Origin: Moraxellaceae bacterium UBA2031
GTDB taxonomy: Bacteria > Pseudomonadota > Gammaproteobacteria > Pseudomonadales > Moraxellaceae
Assembly: GCA_002333145.1 (NCBI GenBank)
Contig: DDBN01000013.1
Span: 892 to 8,297 of the forward strand
DNA: 7,406 nt
Reading direction: 5' to 3'
In this document: positions 1 through 5,328 of the stretch, in pieces
Layout of the letters: every line of letters starts with the position of its first letter
Position numbering within the stretch: position 1 is the stretch's first letter
Made by a program: the position numbers and the translations under genes
Notes under the pieces: model-generated
The model's database searches: none
Seen by the model: only the letters and a program-made list of their open reading frames with translations
What the model was told of the DNA's origin: nothing

Positions 1-573
1 GATACCGGCGGGCGCGTAGCCCTGAGTATTTTTGAATGTAAAAAGCCCGTAATCGGCGCGATCAATGGCGCGGCCGTCGGCATCGGCGCCACCATGACCT
101 TGGCCATGGATGTTCGTATCGCATCCGAAAAAGCCCGCATCGGTTTTGTATTCGGCAAAATTGCGGTCGCTCCAGAAGCGTGCTCAACATGGTTTCTTCC
201 CCGCATCGTTGGCATTCAGCAGGCATTAGAGTGGGTTTACAGCGCTGATATTCTAAGCGCAGAAGAAGCGTTGCGCGGAAGACTGGTAAAGGCCGTTGTT
301 CCGCCAGAAAAACTAATGGAAGAAGCCTACGCATTAGCACGTAAATTTGTAGAGAATCGTTCGCCGGTCTCTACCGCACTTATTCGCCAGATGATGTACC
401 GCAATAGCGCACAGCCCCACCCGCGTGAAGCACACAAAGTGGAGTCGTTAGCGATGTTTTACACCTCCATCGGTGACGGCAAGGAAGGCGTGAGCTCATT
501 TCTGGAAAAGCGCGACCCTGACTATCAAGGCAAGGCCAGCTCTATGCCGTCTTTTTATCCATGGTGGGAATGA
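1..573 (+). CDS. Crotonase-superfamily enoyl-CoA hydratase/isomerase, 3' part (start outside window)
   Basis: The frame is open from base 1 to a TGA at 571-573, giving 190 residues; family members are usually about 250-300 residues, so roughly the first 60-100 are missing. The oxyanion-hole segment is clear at residues 14-29 (KKPVIGAINGAAVGIG), followed by MDVRIAS and the family block APEACSTWFLPRIVG at 57-71. These enzymes bind acyl-CoA and stabilise a thioester enolate, usually in beta-oxidation; the protein has no membrane segment here and should be cytoplasmic. By hand alignment to rat crotonase, the positions of the two hydratase glutamates (Glu144, Glu164) fall on Thr31 and Phe51. A glutamate is instead present at Glu59 in the PE motif, as in delta3-delta2-enoyl-CoA isomerases. 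The superfamily is certain. Isomerase rather than hydratase is an inference, and the substrate cannot be told. No clear terminator follows the stop. Confidence 0.93.
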   Translation, partial: DTGGRVALSIFECKKPVIGAINGAAVGIGATMTLAMDVRIASEKARIGFVFGKIAVAPEACSTWFLPRIVGIQQALEWVYSADILSAEEALRGRLVKAVVPPEKLMEEAYALARKFVENRSPVSTALIRQMMYRNSAQPHPREAHKVESLAMFYTSIGDGKEGVSSFLEKRDPDYQGKASSMPSFYPWWE

Positions 574-711
574 TACGCACGGTAGTTTTTTATGAAAGTG
601 AGAAGAGCAATAGAGGCCATTTACATCGCCCTCCAGTTACGAAAGGCATCGCCCTTCCTTCCGCTAGCGCTCTACGCCCCAATTAACACCTGAATATTGG
701 AATACTTTATT

Positions 712-1575
712 ATGCCTACACATCAGCCCGGCATTCTTGCGCCGCAATCCCCCATTGCACGCTCCCTTTTCTTTTTATTGCACGCGAATGCCGATCCACG
801 GCCAGCGCTCAAAGCACTGGCCGCCATCACCGATGGCAATCGTTTGGTTGTAGGCATCGGCCCTGCAGTGATCAGTGCGCTTAATGTTGATATTCCTGGC
901 CTGCATCCCTTGTCGCCGTTTTCCGCTCATGGGGTTAACGTGCCATCCACACCACGGGCACTCTGGTGCTGGCTGCGTGGCACCGATCATGGCGAACTGA
1001 TGAATCATGCCCATGAGATAGAGGCGCTGCTAAAGCCTGCATTTTATCTGGATCAAGTGCTCGACACTTTTATGCATCGCCACAATCGCGACCTGACAGG
1101 CTACGAAGATGGCACGGAAAATCCGAAAGGTGACGACGCACTGACTGCTGCACTTTCTGCCGATGGCAGCAGCTTGGTGGCCATGCAGCAATGGCGACAT
1201 AATTTCACGGCAATTGAACAGCTCTCACGCAGCGAAATGGATGATGTTATCGGTCGTCGTCGTGACGATAACGAAGAGCTAGATGAAGCCCCAGAATCTT
1301 CGCATGTAAAGCGCACCGAGCAAGAAAGCTTTACTCCAGAAGCCTTTGTTATGCGCCGCTCCATGCCATGGGTTGATGGCCAAGAAGGCGGCCTACTGTT
1401 TATTGCCTTTGGCAGTTCCTTGCGTGCGTTTGAAGTGCAAATGCAACGTATGGCAGGCATCGACGATGGCATTACCGATAGCCTCTTCCGAATCAGCCAA
1501 CCCATCACTGGCGATAGTTACTGGTGCCCACCTTTGCAGCAACGCACACTTGATCTTTCTGCATTAGGACTCTAA
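712..1575 (+). CDS. DyP-type heme peroxidase, B class (YfeX-like)
   Basis: A 287-residue protein, close to the usual length of bacterial B-type DyP peroxidases. It should bind heme and use hydrogen peroxide to oxidise dyes, phenolics or porphyrins; the physiological substrate of this class is not settled. The signature GXXDG is GYEDG at residues 130-134, followed by TENP, which places the distal aspartate at Asp133. The proximal heme ligand is His198 in PESSHVKR, and the distal arginine is Arg215 in MRRSMPW, with the same 17-residue His-Arg spacing as E. coli YfeX. The N-terminus MPTHQPGILAP is also typical. No Tat or Sec signal is visible, so it is probably cytoplasmic. I chose ATG 712, preceded by TTGGAAT, over an in-frame TTG at 697, which adds only five residues and has no better ribosome binding site. 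The C-terminus lacks an obvious encapsulin-targeting GSL motif. The gene stands alone and converges on the gene at 1657-2217. Confidence 0.95.
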   Translation: MPTHQPGILAPQSPIARSLFFLLHANADPRPALKALAAITDGNRLVVGIGPAVISALNVDIPGLHPLSPFSAHGVNVPSTPRALWCWLRGTDHGELMNHAHEIEALLKPAFYLDQVLDTFMHRHNRDLTGYEDGTENPKGDDALTAALSADGSSLVAMQQWRHNFTAIEQLSRSEMDDVIGRRRDDNEELDEAPESSHVKRTEQESFTPEAFVMRRSMPWVDGQEGGLLFIAFGSSLRAFEVQMQRMAGIDDGITDSLFRISQPITGDSYWCPPLQQRTLDLSALGL

Positions 1576-1600
1576 TCACTTACCTAACCAGCCTCCAAAA

Positions 1601-1628
1601 AAATGCGCCGATCAAAGTCGGCGCATTT
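1601..1628. terminator. Bidirectional intrinsic terminator
   Basis: An 11-bp perfect stem (AAATGCGCCGA at 1601-1611 with TCGGCGCATTT at 1618-1628) surrounds a 6-base loop. It lies 25 bases after the peroxidase stop and 28 bases after the stop of the minus-strand gene. Read on the minus strand it ends in a run of seven T (A run at 1597-1603), so it looks strongest for the DUF1523 gene. On the plus strand it is followed by TTTCTTCT and can also serve the peroxidase gene. Confidence 0.9.
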
Positions 1629-1656
1629 CTTCTAAATTATCTTTATATTTTAGTGC

Positions 1657-2217
1657 TTATAGTATCGTGCTTTGCGATGCATCTCGCTTCAACTGACGCG
1701 CCTTCCTAAAACCTCGCAACTTCCAGTAAACGCTTCCCGTCACCAACAACAGAAACGCCACCAACACAATATTAAACACAGGCCACGGGGTTTCCGTGCG
1801 ATCCCATGCTTCAATATTAACCGCATTCGGATACAGCTTCAGCACAGGAACACGCCAGCCATAATACGTCACCAGCGCCATCTGTTCCGGCTGTTGCTTC
1901 AACAGCTCAGCGCGCCCTTGTACCTCAGATGAATCAAACTTGAAGTACCACGGAAATCCAAAGCCCGTATCTTCATTTCGAAAAACAAACACATCCGTGC
2001 GCTTTAGATTGGAAGTATGCAGGTAATACACGTCTGCCCCACCGATTGATGTCACCGGCGTTACATTCGACGTCATGACGGTCGTATCGCCTCGTCTCAC
2101 CTCAGTGCCATCTACATACACCACGCGATGCTGAGGCAATATGCATGACAGGAGCCCGGCCACGGCAATCAGTATGATAATCATCAACGCCATAGCAGCC
2201 TTGCGCAGTGCGGCCAT
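1657..2217 (-). CDS. DUF1523 family membrane protein
   Basis: A 186-residue protein with a hydrophobic segment near each end (about residues 8-27 and 147-165) and about 115 polar residues between them. The N-terminus is basic (LRK) and the C-terminal tail is very basic, so both ends are probably cytoplasmic and the middle domain periplasmic. Features I associate with DUF1523 are LPQHRVVYVDGTEVRR at 27-42, FRNEDTGFGFPWYFKFDSSEVQ at 79-100 (best-conserved part) and YYGWRVP...YPNAVNI at 118-135. The function of this family is unknown to me. The frame can be extended to a GTG at 2250, but the ATG at 2217 is preceded by GGGAGAAGGGG, an excellent Shine-Dalgarno, and the GTG has none; I chose the ATG. 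The gene is monocistronic, bounded by terminators at 1601-1628 and 2349-2388. Confidence 0.85.
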   Translation of the reverse strand: MAALRKAAMALMIIILIAVAGLLSCILPQHRVVYVDGTEVRRGDTTVMTSNVTPVTSIGGADVYYLHTSNLKRTDVFVFRNEDTGFGFPWYFKFDSSEVQGRAELLKQQPEQMALVTYYGWRVPVLKLYPNAVNIEAWDRTETPWPVFNIVLVAFLLLVTGSVYWKLRGFRKARQLKRDASQSTIL

Positions 2218-2323
2218 CCCCTTCTCCCAAGCAATAAGATAATGCGTCACTCTAACAAATTCTAACGACGGCGTTCACCTGCGTTATGACCGGATCATCT
2301 TCGTGCCGCTGGTAAGACGCATA

Positions 2324-2347
2324 GCCATACCTAAAGCCACACCTAAA
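2324..2347. repeat. Two tandem 12-bp units, 11 of 12 identical
   Basis: GCCATACCTAAA at 2324-2335 is followed directly by GCCACACCTAAA at 2336-2347, differing only at one T/C. The pair lies about 107-130 bases upstream of the DUF1523 start and directly abuts the terminator of the next gene upstream. It could be an operator-type direct repeat for the DUF1523 promoter or chance; I see no strong sigma70 promoter to anchor it. Confidence 0.5.
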
Positions 2348-2348
2348 C

Positions 2349-2388
2349 AAAGAACGCCCCACAGTACCAAGCCTGCAGGGCGTTCTTT
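2349..2388 (-). terminator. Terminator for the glutaredoxin/GST-N gene
   Basis: An 11-bp perfect stem (AAAGAACGCCC at 2349-2359 with GGGCGTTCTTT at 2378-2388) around an 18-base loop, 28 bases past the minus-strand stop codon. Read on the minus strand it runs into CTTTGTTTAGG, a short U-rich tract. A second small hairpin (CGGCCA at 2390-2395 with TGGCCG at 2401-2406) sits between the stop codon and this stem. It separates the two minus-strand genes into different transcription units. Confidence 0.75.
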
Positions 2389-2416
2389 TCGGCCATTAAC
2401 TGGCCGCTAACCCGTT

Positions 2417-3199
2417 TTAGCTGGCGTAGGTTGCCTCGAGGTAATCAATGATTGCCGCCGACTCGAGCATACGCACATCCGTATTTGGATCCTCCAGATA
2501 GGGCACCTGCATATGGCCAGTACGTGCAAAGTGCTCAGCTCGTTTGCTGCCCTCAATGGGCTTATAAGGGCCGGGCTTCAAGCGCAGCATAGCCGGGCCA
2601 ACATCCTGCCAGCGCTCTTTGCCTACATTGTGCAGCACATACGGTATCTCCAGCTCTGTCAGACGCTCGCGAACCAAACGTGCATAAGGGCTGGCCTCAA
2701 AGCTCCAGAGGTGCAGTGGCTTTGCAGGGGCCTTAGATGCTCTAACCTTAAGTCCGCGCATGCCACGCACCCCGGTTGCCAGCGTGCTCATCCATGGCCG
2801 GGACTGATCCCCGCGTAGCTTGCTCGGCACATCGCTGCCATTGGCATAGGTCTTAAACAAATAGGCCAAGATATCGGCAGACTCATACATCAACGTATTG
2901 GTATTGCGATCATGCAGCAGCGGAAACTGTGCCTTACCGCCTAATTGCGTGGCTTCCGTGCGAAACCGGGTGCCGCCCTTAGGACAAGGCATTATTTCAG
3001 CATCCAAATGCAGAACAGTGAGCGCCTCACGCACCTTGCGGCAGAAGGGGCAGCCTTCCATTTCATACAAGCGCAGTGGCTGGGCCGGCTGTTGGCGGCT
3101 TACCATGGACGGCAGTACGGATGCACCACGCCACATGCTGAGCTGAGAGCTGACCACGGAACCAAGCACACTGAGTTGGTGCAGAACAGGATTAGGCAT
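2417..3199 (-). CDS. Tandem thioredoxin-fold protein: glutaredoxin-like domain plus GST N-terminal-like domain
   Basis: A 260-residue protein made of two similar modules. Module one (about 41-118) opens with PLRLYEMEGCPFCRKVREAL and has a dithiol CPFC at 50-53, a cis-proline site QFPLL (Pro93) and the glutathione-contact motif YESADI at 105-110. Module two (about 161-258) opens with PLHLWSFEASPYARLVRERL, where SPYA at 170-173 replaces the cysteine pair, followed by QVPYLEDP (Pro233) and LESAAI at 245-250. Both have the glutathione-binding pattern of GST N-terminal domains, but no all-helical GST C-terminal domain follows either. Module one probably does glutathione-linked thiol-disulfide exchange. 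Module two, with a serine at the active position, may bind glutathione or act as a GST-type site. The first 40 residues are not conserved-looking and are not a clear signal peptide. The gene is divergent from pckA. The ATG at 3199 has only a weak ribosome binding site (GGTG), so a downstream start, such as Met22 or Met32, is possible. Confidence 0.87.
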   Translation of the reverse strand: MPNPVLHQLSVLGSVVSSQLSMWRGASVLPSMVSRQQPAQPLRLYEMEGCPFCRKVREALTVLHLDAEIMPCPKGGTRFRTEATQLGGKAQFPLLHDRNTNTLMYESADILAYLFKTYANGSDVPSKLRGDQSRPWMSTLATGVRGMRGLKVRASKAPAKPLHLWSFEASPYARLVRERLTELEIPYVLHNVGKERWQDVGPAMLRLKPGPYKPIEGSKRAEHFARTGHMQVPYLEDPNTDVRMLESAAIIDYLEATYAS

Positions 3200-3335
3200 G
3201 AGTTAACACCATGGTTATTCAGAGAGGGGGATAGCCAAACAGGAAGTTAACCGACCTGCAATTGCTATTAGGGCCAGCAGCATGGCCCAATCAGACCAAA
3301 TGCCACAAAAATGACCCTAAAGTCACTATGGGCCT

Positions 3336-3364
3336 TTCTCCTTTACCCCTGCTTCGGCGATAAT
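3336..3364 (+). promoter_or_regulatory. Possible sigma70 promoter for pckA
   Basis: GATAAT at 3359-3364 matches the -10 consensus at five of six bases. At a 17-base spacing the -35 position holds TTCTCC (3336-3341), which matches TTGACA at only three of six, so an activator would be expected if this is the real promoter. Transcription would begin near 3371, giving a leader of about 155 bases. Confidence 0.3.
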
Positions 3365-3398
3365 GCGCCGGAATTTTTCGGCCATGATGTCCGGCATT

Positions 3399-3523
3399 AC
3401 GGATATCGACCCTTGGCCACAGCCCCGCCGCCCACCCGGACGGACCGGGATTCGCGGACAGCGCCCACCCTGGCGCACGTTCGGCCACAAGCCATCGGGC
3501 ACAGACCCACAGGTATTTAAGGA
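3399..3523 (+). promoter_or_regulatory. Candidate CsrA/RsmA-type binding sites in the pckA leader
   Basis: Three ANGGA motifs occur before the start codon: ACGGA at 3399-3403, ACGGA at 3440-3444 and AAGGA at 3519-3523. The second forms the whole 5-base loop of a perfect GC hairpin (CCCGG 3435-3439 with CCGGG 3445-3449). The third is the Shine-Dalgarno of pckA. CsrA/RsmA proteins typically bind ANGGA in loops and at the Shine-Dalgarno to block translation, and CsrA is known to repress gluconeogenic functions in E. coli. Binding here is an inference. Confidence 0.35.
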
Positions 3524-3527
3524 CACT

Positions 3528-5072
3528 ATGACTACGCTCACGATCTATAAGGACCTTACCCGTCCCCAGCTCGTTGAACTTGCTGTTCAGCGCAAAGAAG
3601 GCTCCTTGGCTGACAATGGTGCGCTTACCGTCAACACTGGTCACCGTACCGGTCGTTCGCCACCTGACCGCTTCATCGTTGACGAGCCAAGCACCAGCGC
3701 CCACATTCATTGGGGCCCGGTTAACAAAGCCTTTCCGGCCGATAAATTCGATGCGCTGTGGGATCGTGTACAGGCCTATATCAGCGAGCGCGACCAGTTT
3801 ATTTCCCACCTGCATGTGGGCTCCGATCCGAAGCACTACCTGCCGGTAAAAGTGACGACTGAAACCGCATGGCATGCCCTGTTCGGTAAAAATCTGTTCA
3901 TCACGCCAGAAGAATACAACCACGGCAAGAAAGACGAGTGGCAGGTCATCAATGCCCCTGGCTTTGAGTGCAACCCCAGTCGTGATGGCACCAACTCTGA
4001 TGGCTGCGTGATTCTTAACTTCGCGGACCGTAAGGTGCTGCTCGCCGGTATGAACTACGCCGGTGAAATGAAGAAGGCCATGTTCTCCGTGCAGAACTTC
4101 CTGCTGCCAGGCAACGACGTGCTGTCCATGCACTGCTCCTCCAACGTTGGTGACGATGGCAGCGTGGCGCTGTTCTTTGGTCTGTCCGGCACTGGCAAAA
4201 CCACGTTGTCTGCTGATCCAGAACGTTCCTTGATTGGTGATGACGAGCACGGCTGGGCACCTGGCTCCGTGTTTAATATCGAAGGCGGTTGCTACGCTAA
4301 GTGCATCAACCTCTCGAAAGAAAACGAGCCGGTTATCTGGGATGCCATCAAGTTTGGTGCTGTGCTTGAAAACGTCGTACTTGACGAAAACACTCGCAAG
4401 CCCGATTACGATGACACCAGCCGCACACAAAACACCCGTGCTGCCTATCCGCTGGAGCACATCGCCAAGCGTATCGAGATCAACCGTGCGGGCGAGCCCA
4501 AGCACGTTATTTTCTTGACCTGTGACCTGTACGGCGTAATGCCACCAGTGGCTGTGCTCAGCAACGAACAGGCAGCGTTCCACTTCCTGTCGGGCTACAC
4601 CGCACTGGTCGGCTCCACAGAAATGGGCGCCGGCTCTGGCATCAAGACCACCTTCTCCACCTGCTTTGGCGCACCGTTCTTCCCGCGTCGCGCTGGTGAA
4701 TACGCCAACCTGTTGATGAAGCGCATCAATGCCTTTGATTCCAAGGTATTCATCGTTTCTACCGGCTGGACTGGCGGCCCGCACGGTACTGGCAAGCGTT
4801 TCAGCATTCCAACCACGCGTGCCGTGATTCGTGCCATTCTGACCGGCAAGCTCGACAACGTGGCCACTCAGCACTTGGACATCCTGAACTTGGAAGTTCC
4901 AGTCGCTGTGGAAGGTGTCGACAGCAACCTGCTCGTGCCGCGCAACAACTGGGCCGACAAGGACCTGCACGATGCCAAGGCCCGCGAACTGGCCGGCCTT
5001 TTCCAGCAGAACTTTGCAGAGAAGTATCCTGAGGTTGATGCTGCCATTCGTGCAGCTGGCCCTAAGGGCTAA
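3528..5072 (+). CDS. pckA: Phosphoenolpyruvate carboxykinase (ATP)
   Basis: A 514-residue protein, normal for ATP-type PckA. It converts oxaloacetate and ATP to phosphoenolpyruvate, CO2 and ADP in the cytoplasm, the first dedicated step of gluconeogenesis from TCA-cycle intermediates. The key sites are intact: TGRSP with Arg43 (oxaloacetate/PEP binding), GEMKK with Lys182-Lys183 and MHCSSNVG with His202 (Mn2+ ligands), the P-loop GLSGTGKTT at 218-226, IGDDEHGW with Asp238-Asp239 (metal and nucleotide), NTRAAYP with Arg304, and the nucleotide-side segment [18 protein letters not shown] at 411-428. Spacing of Lys183, His202, Lys224 and Asp238 is the same as in E. coli PckA. ATG 3528 is chosen because it has AAGGA four bases upstream and gives the expected N-terminus. 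Codons TTA, CTA and TCA are absent from at least codons 1-481, consistent with strong codon bias and high expression. It is followed by a strong terminator, so it is probably monocistronic. Confidence 0.98.
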   Translation: MTTLTIYKDLTRPQLVELAVQRKEGSLADNGALTVNTGHRTGRSPPDRFIVDEPSTSAHIHWGPVNKAFPADKFDALWDRVQAYISERDQFISHLHVGSDPKHYLPVKVTTETAWHALFGKNLFITPEEYNHGKKDEWQVINAPGFECNPSRDGTNSDGCVILNFADRKVLLAGMNYAGEMKKAMFSVQNFLLPGNDVLSMHCSSNVGDDGSVALFFGLSGTGKTTLSADPERSLIGDDEHGWAPGSVFNIEGGCYAKCINLSKENEPVIWDAIKFGAVLENVVLDENTRKPDYDDTSRTQNTRAAYPLEHIAKRIEINRAGEPKHVIFLTCDLYGVMPPVAVLSNEQAAFHFLSGYTALVGSTEMGAGSGIKTTFSTCFGAPFFPRRAGEYANLLMKRINAFDSKVFIVSTGWTGGPHGTGKRFSIPTTRAVIRAILTGKLDNVATQHLDILNLEVPVAVEGVDSNLLVPRNNWADKDLHDAKARELAGLFQQNFAEKYPEVDAAIRAAGPKG

Positions 5073-5097
5073 GCGCTCTGGCTAGCAACTGAGTCAT

Positions 5098-5131
5098 AAC
5101 AAGAAGGGCGCCGCAAGGCGCCCTTCTTGTT
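5098..5131 (+). terminator. Strong terminator after pckA
   Basis: A 15-bp perfect stem (5098-5112 with 5117-5131, core GAAGGGCGCC/GGCGCCCTTC) is closed by a GCAA tetraloop of the stable GNRA type. It begins 26 bases after the pckA stop. The 3' arm ends in CTTCTTGTTTG, a U-rich but interrupted tract. The near-symmetric A-rich 5' flank (AACAAGAAG) would allow weak function on the other strand, but there is no minus-strand gene to serve. Confidence 0.92.
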
Positions 5132-5328
5132 TGTGGGGTAATGGCATTCATGCATTTGATTCCGCTTGGCGCTATGCAAGGCTAAAATACACGTCTTAAT
5201 CAAAATGCTTCGCTGTTCAGGACCTACGATCCTGTAATGACATGCCTGCTGCGGAGTTCAAAGTAAGACGCAGGCTTTCGTTAAACCAGAAGCAACTTTG
5301 CCGAAATACCAAAAGGAAGACTGCACGC

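Larger units (their letters stand above)
3200..3527. promoter_or_regulatory. Divergent intergenic region and pckA leader
   Basis: This 328-base gap lies between two divergent starts and should hold both promoters. Visible items: an 8-bp palindrome GCAATTGC at 3258-3265; an inverted repeat GGGCCA/TGGCCC at 3271-3276 and 3283-3288; a possible pckA -10 at 3359-3364; and downstream of it a C-rich leader with serial hairpins (3367-3382, 3435-3449, 3461-3476). The frame of pckA stays open back to an ATG at 3363, but there is no ribosome binding site there and the translation does not resemble the PckA N-terminus. I treat this stretch as untranslated. No convincing promoter for the minus-strand gene was found. 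Confidence 0.6.

Noticed and set aside
624..655. Direct repeat CATCGCCCT at 624-632 and 647-655, upstream of the peroxidase gene.
   Set aside because: Nine bases with a 23-base step could be an operator, but no promoter is recognisable nearby and the length is within chance for such a region.
592..693. A 33-codon open frame on the plus strand between the crotonase and peroxidase genes.
   Set aside because: No Shine-Dalgarno precedes its ATG (a T run lies there instead), and its translation has no recognisable features.
683..711. TTAACA (683-688) with TTTATT (706-711) as a peroxidase promoter.
   Set aside because: The -10 would touch the start codon at 712, forcing a start of transcription inside the gene; the match is also poor.
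1540..1575. Peroxidase C-terminus LDLSALGL as an encapsulin cargo-loading peptide.
   Set aside because: It lacks the GSLxG core of known DyP targeting peptides, and no encapsulin gene is next to it in the window.
3363..3527. N-terminal extension of PckA by 55 residues from ATG 3363.
   Set aside because: No ribosome binding site there, the translation is proline- and arginine-rich and unlike PckA, and ATG 3528 has a good Shine-Dalgarno and gives the standard length.
5156..5188. TTGATT (5156-5161) and TAAAAT (5183-5188) as the promoter of the TPR gene.
   Set aside because: Each hexamer is good, but the spacer is 21 bases, too long for a normal sigma70 promoter; TGTAAT at 5233-5238 is another -10 candidate but lacks a -35.
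5244..5275. Inverted repeat GCCTGC (5244-5249) / GCAGGC (5270-5275) in the TPR gene leader.
   Set aside because: Only six pairs with a 20-base loop; too weak to call a terminator or a regulatory RNA element.
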